This document shows, piece by piece, positions 15,823-23,835 of a DNA stretch of 26,045 nt. Numbering within the stretch: the first letter of the stretch is position 1; each line of letters opens with the position of its first letter. The notes beneath the pieces are model-generated. The model did no database searches, was not told the DNA's origin, and saw only the letters and a program-made list of their open reading frames with translations. Source of the stretch: a virus; IMG/VR virus record IMGVR_UViG_3300044970_002342, positions 1 to 26,045 of that record. One strand, 5' to 3'. Made by a program: the position numbers and the translations under genes.

Positions 15823-18746
15823 TGAATAAAATAGTAATCCCAAATCCTGGTGCGGGTTTTTTAGACCCGAATGAAGAGTTAGTTGGTTTTCAAACTACCA
15901 AAGGTGGTGGACTTACCAATACTAATTTTATTTGGGATTATGGTGTTACTGAAAAAATTGATACGGATTATCCCGATGGTGTATTTTCTGATTCGATTAC
16001 ATTAGATACTTTAAACGTTGATTTAGAGCAGGCTAGAGCGGCATTGGCAATCGATTTAAAAGTTTACCCATCATACGATTTAACCGATGTAACTAACTTT
16101 ACCTTATATGGCTCATTAACTAAAAGACTTTCAACTTCGGTAAGGCACATAATTAATTTTTTTCCCGCGGCTATTGAAATAGATAAGGTATATTTTGATT
16201 ATTCTACTGGTTATACTGCAACAAATATTGTGTATAATCAAAATGAAAATTTTACATCTTTTGATGTGGATGTTGCTAGAATAAAAAATACATTAGACAT
16301 TGATTATACTGTAAATGCAGAAAGGAACATATCTCTTAGACCTGATGATGTTAGTTATTTAAGAAATTTAACGAGAAACTATTTAGATTATTCTTTATTT
16401 TTAGGTAGTGAATCTGAAGAATATCATGTAACATTTTTTACACCATCACAATCTTTAACCGCTGGTACAATTAGTTTTTCTGTTAGTGGAAATCCTTTTT
16501 CAGGTTTAAGTAACGTTACAACTTCATTGGTTATCCGACCAAATAAATTAAAAACCGAAATGGTTTTCTTAAATGATTTTGATGCTGTAGAACAATTTTT
16601 GTTAAATAGGTTTGTGATACCAAAATACACAGCACAATTCAAGGTTCCAAAAGAAACTGAAAATGGACAATTTTATACTTCTTATGAATATTTGACATGG
16701 CCCTTATATGGTATTTGGAATATAGACATAATAACAAATAATTTTAATGTTTATTTACATAATTTAAATTTATTTGCGTCACAGATTGATAATTTTAAAA
16801 CAAATCTAATTAGTAGATTTTTGATAACAGATTCATTTAAAGAGTTTGATACACCTGACCAAAAAATTGAAAAAGTTTTACAAATATATGGTAGAAGTTT
16901 TGATGAGACAAAAGTTTTTATTGATGGATTGGCAAGAATGACATCGGTTGATTATGTATCTGAAAATGATATACCATCAGCTCTTTTAATAAATTTGGCA
17001 AAAACATTAGGATGGAACACAAACATATCACCAATATCTAATGAAGATTTTTTAACATCAACGTATGGTGTAAAAAACAAATCAATATATGAGGGATGGA
17101 CAAGAGATGAAACACCATCAGAGCTTAATTTTGAGTTTTATAGAAGATTAATATTAAATGCGTCAAACCTATTTAAATCAAAAGGAACAAGAAAATCGGT
17201 AGAATTTTTAATGAGAATGATTGGGGCTCCCGAAGCGTTAATTGAGTTCAACGAAACAATATATGTTGCAGATAGAAAAATTTCATATGAAGACTTTTTA
17301 AATAGATATGCAACTATATCAGGTGGTACATACAATCAAAACATACCTGGGTATTTAGTTGGTAGTGAATATAAAATAAAAGGAAAAACATATAGTGCTT
17401 TTACAACAAATGTTGTATCAAGTAATTCACCATACACAATTGCTGACTACCCAATAAATGAAAATGGATATACTAAAACTCCTGACCAAACAAATAACTT
17501 CTTTTTCCAAAAAGGACAAGGATGGTATGAACAAAATTCATTTCACGTTAGTGAAACATTAGTAGAAACAACACAGTTAACATATACGAGTACAACACCA
17601 AGTGTTAAAGTAATAAAACAAGCACCATCTTTTGGACAACAATTTTTAGATAGATACAGAAAGTTTCCAAATTTAAATGGAATTGGTTTTAATGTTTTAG
17701 CGAATAAATCAACTTTGAAATCTGAATCGACACAGACTAATATATTAAACATTGATGATAGTTTGACAGTTAACGTTAAAAATGTTGACTTGTTTTTAAA
17801 TGTTGGTCAAGGAATTACTTATGATGTTTGGGAACAATCTAACCTTACCAACTATCCAATTCCATATACAGGATTAACAACACCATATCCATCACCAGGA
17901 AATATAGATTGGACATATGTAAATCCACAACCACAAGTAAAAACTTTTGCCGAATTTGCTCAGGATTTTTATTATAACATGATTAATGTTAGAAATAGAT
18001 GGTTTACAACTGATGGTAAATCTTCAGGATACCCAACATTACAACTTGTTTATTGGAAATACTTAACTTCATTAGAAGACCAAGGAATTACGACAAACAA
18101 GTACACGTATCAGAAAATGATTGATTATTGTTTAGGTATTGGGGATTATTGGACAAAATTAGTAGAACAAGTAATACCATCATCTACAATATGGAATGGT
18201 GGTTTAAAATATGAAAACTCGGCATTTCATAGACAAAAATATGTATATAGAAGACAAAGAGGTTGTATTGTTACGACATTACTTTGTACACCTTGTGTTG
18301 CTGATGGTGTTGTATTTTCTTATGATTGTATTGACGAAACGTTAACCGCAAGTACAATACCTTGGAGTGGTACAACATCAATTATAAATTCGTTCTCAGA
18401 CGCTTTGGCAATTGCAACCAATTCTGTTATAGCGTCAAGTGGTTATACATTAGCCAATTGTAATACAAGTTCTATTGCCTCTACTTGGTATATTGACTTA
18501 AGACTTGATGATACGATATTAATACAACAACCCTTTTTCACAGGATATGGAATATACGAGTATCCAAGTGAAGAACAGTGGGTAAATGCCTTGGATACTT
18601 ACTTGTCAAGTATTTATCAATACGGTTTGAATTATAATGTTGATATTAATAGATTAATTATTTCTAATTCGGGTTGTATAGAATTGTTTGCAAATAAAAT
18701 ACTAACATTAAATGTTGGAATAAATGTGGAAATATCTTGTAGTTAA
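15822..18746 (+). CDS. Probable baseplate wedge protein with a gpI/gp7-like region and a C-terminal add-on domain
   Basis: 974 residues, close to T4 gp7 (1032). The middle carries a pattern typical of P2 gpI-type tail proteins: IYGRSFDETKVFIDGLARM near 365-385, LAKTLGWNTNISP, then FYRRLILNASNLFKSKGTRK with the SKGTRKSVEFLMRMIGAPE block at about 453-471. These proteins connect the central baseplate to fibres in contractile tails. The N-terminal 300 residues are strand-rich and unassigned. The last 87 residues (888-974) resemble the end of the next protein: both have an Phe-x-Thr-Gly, then PSE, Trp-Val, an alternating helix, and a final Cys. Start is in a TAATG overlap, as is the stop. The family assignment is fairly good in the middle region; the exact T4 equivalent is inferred. 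Confidence 0.7.
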   Translation: MNKIVIPNPGAGFLDPNEELVGFQTTKGGGLTNTNFIWDYGVTEKIDTDYPDGVFSDSITLDTLNVDLEQARAALAIDLKVYPSYDLTDVTNFTLYGSLTKRLSTSVRHIINFFPAAIEIDKVYFDYSTGYTATNIVYNQNENFTSFDVDVARIKNTLDIDYTVNAERNISLRPDDVSYLRNLTRNYLDYSLFLGSESEEYHVTFFTPSQSLTAGTISFSVSGNPFSGLSNVTTSLVIRPNKLKTEMVFLNDFDAVEQFLLNRFVIPKYTAQFKVPKETENGQFYTSYEYLTWPLYGIWNIDIITNNFNVYLHNLNLFASQIDNFKTNLISRFLITDSFKEFDTPDQKIEKVLQIYGRSFDETKVFIDGLARMTSVDYVSENDIPSALLINLAKTLGWNTNISPISNEDFLTSTYGVKNKSIYEGWTRDETPSELNFEFYRRLILNASNLFKSKGTRKSVEFLMRMIGAPEALIEFNETIYVADRKISYEDFLNRYATISGGTYNQNIPGYLVGSEYKIKGKTYSAFTTNVVSSNSPYTIADYPINENGYTKTPDQTNNFFFQKGQGWYEQNSFHVSETLVETTQLTYTSTTPSVKVIKQAPSFGQQFLDRYRKFPNLNGIGFNVLANKSTLKSESTQTNILNIDDSLTVNVKNVDLFLNVGQGITYDVWEQSNLTNYPIPYTGLTTPYPSPGNIDWTYVNPQPQVKTFAEFAQDFYYNMINVRNRWFTTDGKSSGYPTLQLVYWKYLTSLEDQGITTNKYTYQKMIDYCLGIGDYWTKLVEQVIPSSTIWNGGLKYENSAFHRQKYVYRRQRGCIVTTLLCTPCVADGVVFSYDCIDETLTASTIPWSGTTSIINSFSDALAIATNSVIASSGYTLANCNTSSIASTWYIDLRLDDTILIQQPFFTGYGIYEYPSEEQWVNALDTYLSSIYQYGLNYNVDINRLIISNSGCIELFANKILTLNVGINVEISCS

Positions 18747-20866
18747 TGGCGGCTTTTGATTATAATTTTTATGTTACTGGTGATTGTTATAATACCAATT
18801 CGGGTATTATAACAGTAAGTTTATCGGGTGGTGTTGAACCTTACACTATTGATTTTGTTACACCAAATTTAGGTACAGGTTCTACTAAAACAGGATTATC
18901 GGCGGGACAATATATTATCAGGGCTAATGATGCGTTAGGTGATGTAAATAATGAATTTTATATTAACGTTATTGTATCCAGTGGCGGATGTTTAAATGTT
19001 ACATCAGTTTCTGCAACAACATGTGGATTAGACGACGGTTCAATATCACTTTCTGCAACATCCACAGCATATCCAATTACGTTAAAACTTTATTCTGGTA
19101 CGACGTTAATTCAAACAGGTATCACATCAAACGGTGAATTAGAATTAACATCAATTCCGAGTGGTGTGTATAACGCTTATTATGAAGATTATGGTGGTTG
19201 TTCAGGTTATTCAGAATCAATAATTATACTACCATCAACACCTGTTGATTATGGTTTTTATGTGGTTAACGATACTAATTGTTATGGTAATGTGGGTAAA
19301 GTACAAATCACAGGATTGACAGGTAATCCACCATTTACTTATCTATGGGACAACGGTTCAACAGGAACGACAATAACAGGATTAACTGCTGACACATATA
19401 GTGTTACAGTTACAGATTCAACAGGATGCGCAGCAACTAAAATTGCCACAGTAAACAATGCAAACCCACTTGAAATTGTTTCTTTACAAACAACAAACCC
19501 AACTTGTTTTTCGGGAGATGGGACGGTTAGAATTATTATAACAGGTGGTACAGGACCGTTCTATTATTCGGGTAGTAATGGAAGTACTTTAATAAGTTAT
19601 TCAACAGATGTTGTTTTTTCAGGATTTAGTCCTGGAACGACAATATTCAAGGTGACGGATGCAACACTATGTTCTACAAGTTCTGAAGTGTACTTACAAG
19701 ACTCTGGTGGATTTTCGGTTTTAGGGATTCAAACAACAAATTCAACGTGTTCCATTAGCGGTGGTACAATAGTAGTTAATGTTATTGGTAATACACCATT
19801 TACATATACCTTAATAAAACCAGATTCTAGTACTGAGCAATTTATACAAAATTTAACACAACAAACATTTTCTAACTTAGATGGTGGGACATATACTGTT
19901 GTGATTAGTAATCAATCAGGTTGTGAATACAGTCAAGAAGTTACTATTTTAACATCAGATAAATTCTCACTTAGCGCGTCAACAACAGGGACTACTTGTG
20001 GTTCAGACAATGGTACATGTTCAGTAAATGTTGGAACAGGATACACAGGTGTTTTAGATATGATATTAACTAAAAATAATATTGCTGTAACACAATATAT
20101 TGATATTATACAATCTGCGGTAACATTTAACGGACTCACATCTGGTGTTTATGAATTACAAGTCAGAGACCAAGACAATTGTTCGGTCTACACATCATTT
20201 TCAATTGAAGATTCTGAAGTTTTAGATTTTGGTTTGTCAACAACAAATTGTGGTCCCAATAATAACAATGGTACAATTGTAACTACAATATTTAGCGGAG
20301 TACCACCATTTACATATCAATGGTCGGAAAATTTATCATTATTTAGTGGTCCAAATCCAACAGGGTTAAGCGGTGGAACATATACATTAACAGTAACAGA
20401 TTCTAGTGGATGTACATTAACTAGAAGTATTGTAGTACCATGTACACCAACAGTTAGTGGATATCAAGTAATACCTATTGTTAGTAGTGGATTTACAACA
20501 ACATACAATAACAAAAGAGATTTTGAATCTATGTTAAATGAAGGCTTTTATGATTTAACATCAGGTAACACAAATTGTGTATTGTCAAACGCGATATACA
20601 CCGCAACAGTTGAGATTTCAGGTAATACATATACTGAAAATTTTTACACGGGAACTACATTGTCTGATGTACCAAGTGAGTCTTTATGGGTTGATACCAT
20701 TGAAAATATTTTATCAGGAATTACGGGTGTTGGTTCGTATACAGTAAATCCAATAACAAATGTAATAGAGATTAAATCCGAGTGTGATGGTACTACAGAC
20801 CAATTGAGTGACTCGGAGTTTATTAGTGGTCTAATCATTGATTATGATATTTATTGTGAAACATAA
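18746..20866 (+). CDS. SprB-repeat protein of the tail/fibre region
   Basis: 706 residues made mainly of seven tandem beta repeats of 70-85 residues. The clearest read [16 protein letters not shown] then [19 protein letters not shown] and [14 protein letters not shown], and the last has PPFTYQWSE then [14 protein letters not shown]. This is the SprB-repeat signature (Cys, Gly-rich turn, PPFTY-W, GTY-V-V-D-GC) known from the large gliding adhesin SprB of Flavobacterium and other Bacteroidota surface proteins. Repeats 2, 4, 5 and 6 are diverged. After about residue 600 a different domain follows (615-706), shared with the previous protein's C-terminus. There is no signal peptide or type IX sorting tail, so it is probably assembled into the virion rather than secreted. 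A receptor-binding or fibre role is inferred. Confidence 0.72.
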   Translation: MAAFDYNFYVTGDCYNTNSGIITVSLSGGVEPYTIDFVTPNLGTGSTKTGLSAGQYIIRANDALGDVNNEFYINVIVSSGGCLNVTSVSATTCGLDDGSISLSATSTAYPITLKLYSGTTLIQTGITSNGELELTSIPSGVYNAYYEDYGGCSGYSESIIILPSTPVDYGFYVVNDTNCYGNVGKVQITGLTGNPPFTYLWDNGSTGTTITGLTADTYSVTVTDSTGCAATKIATVNNANPLEIVSLQTTNPTCFSGDGTVRIIITGGTGPFYYSGSNGSTLISYSTDVVFSGFSPGTTIFKVTDATLCSTSSEVYLQDSGGFSVLGIQTTNSTCSISGGTIVVNVIGNTPFTYTLIKPDSSTEQFIQNLTQQTFSNLDGGTYTVVISNQSGCEYSQEVTILTSDKFSLSASTTGTTCGSDNGTCSVNVGTGYTGVLDMILTKNNIAVTQYIDIIQSAVTFNGLTSGVYELQVRDQDNCSVYTSFSIEDSEVLDFGLSTTNCGPNNNNGTIVTTIFSGVPPFTYQWSENLSLFSGPNPTGLSGGTYTLTVTDSSGCTLTRSIVVPCTPTVSGYQVIPIVSSGFTTTYNNKRDFESMLNEGFYDLTSGNTNCVLSNAIYTATVEISGNTYTENFYTGTTLSDVPSESLWVDTIENILSGITGVGSYTVNPITNVIEIKSECDGTTDQLSDSEFISGLIIDYDIYCET

Positions 20867-21450
20867 TGGCATCAAGATTAATCATACAAAACGTTACGGG
20901 TACAACACCGTATGATGTCTATGTTTGTGATTTGCTTGAAGTTTTATGTAGTTACGTTGGGGTATTAAGTGGTACAACATTAGGACAAGTTTTTTATCTA
21001 CCTTCTTTATATGATACTGCACCAATTATTGTTGTTAAGTTAATTGATAGTAATAATTGTGAAGTAAAAAAACAAATAATGTGTGATGAAGATTGCACAT
21101 TCCAAGTGGTACTTTATGACCAATCAGGGTACCCATGTTTGTTTACACCAACACCATCTCCAACACCAACAATTACACCAACACCTACTGTTACACCAAC
21201 GGTGACAGAAACACCTTCCCCAACACCAACAATTACACCAACACCATCAATTACACCATCTATAACATCTACCCCAACAATTACACCAACATCTACTGTT
21301 ACACCAACGGGTACAGAAACACCAACACCCACACCTACCGTTACGCCGACAATAACACCATCAAGTGTTGATACATTCTTTATATTACAAGAAAATGGTG
21401 ACTTTATATTACAAGAAAATGGTGATAAAATAATTTGGAACCCCGCATAA
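20866..21450 (+). CDS. Head domain plus Pro-Thr array protein (paralogue A)
   Basis: 194 residues in three parts. Residues 1-92 form a Cys-rich head ([31 protein letters not shown]) that aligns along its whole length with the protein at 23411-23752. Residues 94-167 are a Pro/Thr array. The C-terminal 25 residues hold a duplicated FILQENGD segment and end KIIWNPA. A Pro-Thr array of this kind is an extended linker. Short ILQENGD-like repeats at protein ends are familiar to me from phage structural proteins, but I cannot name a family. Start lies in a TAATG overlap, and the collagen-like gene follows after 27 bases. A tail-fibre or adhesin role is inferred. Confidence 0.68.
   Translation: MASRLIIQNVTGTTPYDVYVCDLLEVLCSYVGVLSGTTLGQVFYLPSLYDTAPIIVVKLIDSNNCEVKKQIMCDEDCTFQVVLYDQSGYPCLFTPTPSPTPTITPTPTVTPTVTETPSPTPTITPTPSITPSITSTPTITPTSTVTPTGTETPTPTPTVTPTITPSSVDTFFILQENGDFILQENGDKIIWNPA
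21145..21366 (+). repeat. Pro-Thr coding array in paralogue A
   Basis: Codons for residues 94-167 alternate Thr-Pro with Ser, Ile or Val (for example [14 protein letters not shown]). At DNA level the array is a degenerate repeat of ACACCA-type hexamers, so it is open to slippage. The opposite-strand open frame across it is a by-product of this composition. Confidence 0.85.
21379..21426 (+). repeat. Tandem 24-base duplication encoding FILQENGD twice
   Basis: Two adjacent 24-base units (21379-21402 and 21403-21426) differ only in the last base, C or T. They encode FILQENGD twice at the end of paralogue A. Near-identity at synonymous level shows a recent duplication. Confidence 0.9.
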
Positions 21451-21465
21451 TAAAACAACAAAATA

Positions 21466-21472
21466 TATTTAT
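21466..21472 (+). promoter_or_regulatory. TATTTAT element 5 bases before a fibre gene
   Basis: In the 27-base spacer between 21450 and 21478 the heptamer is followed by ATAAA and the ATG. It is embedded in TATATTTATATAAA. The gap of 5 bases repeats that at 3512-3518 and 22474-22480. It is a candidate promoter or initiation signal. Confidence 0.4.
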
Positions 21473-21477
21473 ATAAA

Positions 21478-22458
21478 ATGGCAAATTTACCAATATCGCA
21501 ACTTCCTTTAGCAACATCAGGTTCACCCGATTCATTGATGGTCATTGTCAATTATGACTTGGTACCATCAGGGGTGACATATTCAATACCATTTTCAGCA
21601 TTAACAGAACAATTTAGTGGTAGTTCAGGAACAAGTGGCTCATCAGGTAGTTCAGGAACAAGTGGTAGTGACGGGACATCAGGTTCAAGTGGTTCATCAG
21701 GTAGTTCAGGAACAAGTGGCTCATCAGGTAGTTCAGGAACAAGTGGTTCAAGCGGTTCTTCAGGAACTTCAGGTAGTTCAGGAACTAGTGGTAGTGACGG
21801 AACATCAGGTTCAAGTGGTTCTTCAGGAACTTCAGGTAGTTCAGGAACAAGTGGTTCAAGTGGTTCTTCAGGAACTAGCGGAACATCAGGTTCAAGTGGT
21901 TCTTCAGGAACTAGTGGGACATCTGCGGCACCAGCACCATATCCTGTGGTTTATGGGTTATTTTCACAAACAAGTGATAGTATACCTGTTTCTGCAACAA
22001 CATCGGAATCATCTATTGTTGGTACGGGTCTTGGTACCCTAAATGTTCCACCTAGCGGTTTTACAGTTGGAGACTCTTTTAGTGTTTCAATTATGGGTCA
22101 TATTTCATCTAAAAATAATGATACATTAACAATTAGAATAAAATCAAATGCAATTGTTTTAGGTACTATTGGACCAATAACAATGTCGCAATCAACTAAC
22201 AAACATTTTAATTTACAGATTTATTTTACAATTAGAAATATTGGTGGCGCAGGAACCGCTTCAATATTGTCAGGAGGACAATTTAATTATTCAAAAGATG
22301 CTAGCACAACATTTGAAGGTTCAGATTTTACAGATTTAAACAATACGACATTTGATACAACAATTTCTAACACTTTAGACATTACAGCACAATGGAGTTC
22401 TGCGGATGCAGGAAATTCAATCTATTCTGAATTTTTGGTGTTAAATAAAATCTACTAA
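21478..22458 (+). CDS. Collagen-like fibre protein with a C-terminal beta domain
   Basis: 326 residues. The start (MANLPISQLPLATSGSP) resembles the N-terminal attachment segment of other phage fibre proteins. Residues 48-149 are 34 uninterrupted Gly-X-Y triplets: only GSS, GTS and two GSD. Such repeats form trimeric collagen-like stalks. Residues 150-326 form a Ser/Thr/Asn-rich beta domain containing GDSFSVSIMGHISSKNNDTL, LQIYFTIRNIGGAGTASI, and TISNTLDITAQWSS, a pattern I know from C-terminal receptor-binding domains of environmental phage fibres; a jelly-roll fold is suspected. No signal peptide. The preceding gene ends 27 bases upstream. A fibre that trimerises and binds the cell surface is the likely role. 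Confidence 0.75.
   Translation: MANLPISQLPLATSGSPDSLMVIVNYDLVPSGVTYSIPFSALTEQFSGSSGTSGSSGSSGTSGSDGTSGSSGSSGSSGTSGSSGSSGTSGSSGSSGTSGSSGTSGSDGTSGSSGSSGTSGSSGTSGSSGSSGTSGTSGSSGSSGTSGTSAAPAPYPVVYGLFSQTSDSIPVSATTSESSIVGTGLGTLNVPPSGFTVGDSFSVSIMGHISSKNNDTLTIRIKSNAIVLGTIGPITMSQSTNKHFNLQIYFTIRNIGGAGTASILSGGQFNYSKDASTTFEGSDFTDLNNTTFDTTISNTLDITAQWSSADAGNSIYSEFLVLNKIY
21619..21924 (+). repeat. Gly-X-Y (collagen-like) coding array, 34 triplets
   Basis: A 306-base stretch of 9-base units encoding GSS, GTS and GSD. Codon choice varies between TCA, AGT, AGC, TCT and ACA, ACT, yet longer blocks recur, for example GGTAGTTCAGGAACAAGTGG. This points to repeated unequal exchange followed by drift. Confidence 0.92.
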
Positions 22459-22473
22459 TATTTAATTTTTTGG

Positions 22474-22480
22474 TATTTAT
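22474..22480 (+). promoter_or_regulatory. TATTTAT element 5 bases before the gene at 22486
   Basis: In the 27-base spacer after the collagen-like gene, TATTTAT is followed by AACAT and the ATG at 22486. The spacing equals that before the genes at 3524 and 21478. Confidence 0.4.
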
Positions 22481-22485
22481 AACAT

Positions 22486-23271
22486 ATGGCAACCACAAGA
22501 CCATTTGCTTATAATACAGGCTCAACAATCTCAGGTACTGAACAAGTTGGAAACTTGGCAATAGGCGTGCCAACAAGCGGATTTACATCCACAGGTTTAC
22601 AATGGTGGAATGGACCTGATGAAGATTTGGGATATGTTATTGCATATCCACAAAGTGGTGGTACACAACCAACACCAACAGGTGGTTTTGCTTATGTTCA
22701 ATTTTGGAGGGCGACAGGACGTACTGACCAAGGGTTTATTAATTTGTGTAACTCTGTAATTAAGACACAGACATTTATAGATACGACAACCGCAAAAAAT
22801 TATTTGAACACAAATGGATATTGGACATCATATGTTGTTAATAGTGGTGTTACTTTTTCACAAACATTTACAGGTAGTAGTGCTCCTTCAGCATCAATTG
22901 AAAATGCTTGGACAACATTTAGAGGTCAATTAACAGGTACTTATACAAACATGACAATATCAAACAACCTCGGTACTTCATTAACAGTTACAGATGCTAA
23001 AGTCCAAGATATTGCAAATGCTTTAAGAACAGGAACAACAGGAACTAACTTTTCGGTTGTTATTGGCTCTAGAACATGGAGAGTTATTAACGGGTGTGTT
23101 CAAGGAACTGTAACCGACAATTCAATTTTTTTAACAAGCTCAAGTGGTTGTGATTGTGGTGGTGGTACAACATATACAGTAAGACCAATGATTAAAAATC
23201 TAAACTGGGGTGGATTAAATGGAAGTTCATGCGGTCAACCCACACAAACAATAACAGTAACATTCTCATAA
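22486..23271 (+). CDS. Phage tail/fibre-type protein with a short Cys-rich end
   Basis: 261 residues. The N-terminus (TRPFAYNTGSTISGTEQVGN, then LAIGVPTSGF and GLQWWNGPDEDLGYVIAYP) is a pattern I have seen in tail or adhesin proteins of Bacteroidota-type phages, but I cannot name a family. YVQFWRATGRTDQGFINL and TNGYWTSY follow, and the second half is Thr-rich beta with SSSGCDCGGG near residues 220-230. It has no signal peptide or membrane segment. It is the second member of the fibre cluster, with its own upstream TATTTAT element. The stop is two bases before the next ATG. A receptor-binding or tail-decoration role is inferred from position and composition. Confidence 0.62.
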   Translation: MATTRPFAYNTGSTISGTEQVGNLAIGVPTSGFTSTGLQWWNGPDEDLGYVIAYPQSGGTQPTPTGGFAYVQFWRATGRTDQGFINLCNSVIKTQTFIDTTTAKNYLNTNGYWTSYVVNSGVTFSQTFTGSSAPSASIENAWTTFRGQLTGTYTNMTISNNLGTSLTVTDAKVQDIANALRTGTTGTNFSVVIGSRTWRVINGCVQGTVTDNSIFLTSSSGCDCGGGTTYTVRPMIKNLNWGGLNGSSCGQPTQTITVTFS

Positions 23272-23273
23272 TT

Positions 23274-23411
23274 ATGTATTATATATTAGACCTTAGAACT
23301 GACCCACCAACTGAAGTACCAAATTTATCATTTCAAAATGAAGATGATGCTTGTGATTGGATTAATCAAAATGGAAATGCCGTAATTTATACAATAATAT
23401 ATAAGAATTAA
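23274..23411 (+). CDS. Small 45-codon gene of unknown function
   Basis: Encodes 45 residues beginning MYYILDLRTDPPTEVPNLSF. The ATG at 23274 lies two bases after the preceding stop and the gene ends in a TAATG overlap with the next, the same tight layout as its neighbours, which argues that it is translated. The product is acidic in its middle (NEDDACDWINQ), with no membrane segment. Nothing indicates a function. A longer frame beginning at 23229 would overlap the previous gene and is less likely. Confidence 0.5.
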   Translation: MYYILDLRTDPPTEVPNLSFQNEDDACDWINQNGNAVIYTIIYKN

Positions 23412-23752
23412 TGGGTGCAAAATTATACATAACATCGGTAACAGGTACGGCTCCATTCACATTTTATATGTGTGGATTGGATTTAAATAATTGTACTTTA
23501 ATTGGTACAGGTAGTACAACCACGCCAACATTAACATTCTTATTACCATCAATCTTTGTCGGAGCATCACAAGTCATTTTAAAAATGATTGATGCGAACA
23601 ACTGTGAAATTTTTAAAGTATTAGATTGCGATACAACATGTCCATTTGATGTGATAATAAATTCAACTGAATGTGAATTTTGTATTTCAATTACTACAGT
23701 TTCTCCAACACCATCTCCAACTCCAACACCAACGGCAACACCAACCCCGTAA
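23411..23752 (+). CDS. Head domain plus short Pro-Thr tail (paralogue B)
   Basis: 113 residues. Residues 1-95 align along their length with paralogue A (20866-21450): VTGTAPFTFYMC, CTLIG, LLPSIFVG, ILKMIDANNCE, CDTTCPF. A Pro-Thr array follows (97-113: [16 protein letters not shown]) but the gene then stops, so it lacks the C-terminal part found in paralogue A. No open frame continues the array after the stop at 23750-23752, so a simple frameshift does not restore it. It starts in a TAATG overlap with the 45-codon gene. It may be a naturally short form or the remnant of a longer protein. Role in the fibre cluster is inferred. Confidence 0.6.
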   Translation: MGAKLYITSVTGTAPFTFYMCGLDLNNCTLIGTGSTTTPTLTFLLPSIFVGASQVILKMIDANNCEIFKVLDCDTTCPFDVIINSTECEFCISITTVSPTPSPTPTPTATPTP

Positions 23753-23753
23753 A

Positions 23754-23783
23754 TTAATTATTTTTATAAAAATATATAATTAA
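23754..23783. repeat. AT-only inverted repeat in the spacer after paralogue B
   Basis: TTAATTAT (23754-23761) and ATAATTAA (23776-23783) are reverse complements around a 14-base loop that itself contains TTTTATAAAA. All bases are A or T, so the hairpin is weak. It could act as a terminator for the genes upstream, but similar palindromes are expected by chance in this composition. Confidence 0.25.
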
Positions 23784-23805
23784 AATTTACAACCTACTTT
23801 TTAAT

Positions 23806-23820
23806 CTTAAAGTATTTATG
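23806..23820 (+). promoter_or_regulatory. CTTAAAGTATTTATG element in the spacer before the gene at 23836
   Basis: Matches 5849-5863 at 14 of 15 bases and contains TATTTAT at 23813-23819. It ends 15 bases before the ATG at 23836, a leader length like that of the other copy. Its final ATG (23818) begins a minimal frame ATG-ATG-TAA. It sits in the longest spacer of the window (83 bases). Best read as a promoter. Confidence 0.45.
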
Positions 23821-23835
23821 ATGTAAAGAGCTCAA

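Noticed and set aside
21114-21551. A 145-residue open frame on the minus strand rich in Val-Gly repeats
   Set aside because: It is the antisense of the Pro-Thr array and the FILQENGD duplication; the repeating composition removes stop codons. It spans two real genes on the + strand and has no independent support.
21619-21924. Repeat array that could be mistaken for CRISPR
   Set aside because: Units are 9 bases, in frame, without unique spacers, and inside an intact gene.
21617-22042. A 141-residue + strand frame of Val/Gln repeats over the collagen-like gene
   Set aside because: It is the +1 reading of the Gly-X-Y array, and the Gly-X-Y frame fits an intact 326-residue fibre with well-formed flanking domains.
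22486-23271. Possible diversity-generating retroelement target in the fibre region
   Set aside because: I see no reverse transcriptase gene, no template repeat and no lectin-like C-terminus with a matching end sequence within the window.
23229-23273. Longer start for the 45-codon gene at 23229
   Set aside because: It would overlap the previous gene by 43 bases, while the ATG at 23274 follows its stop by two bases, as in the other genes here.
41-23819. TATTTAT read as ATAAATA on the minus strand, i.e. T4 late promoters pointing left
   Set aside because: No minus-strand gene is supported anywhere in the window, and the element's position is tied to + strand start codons.
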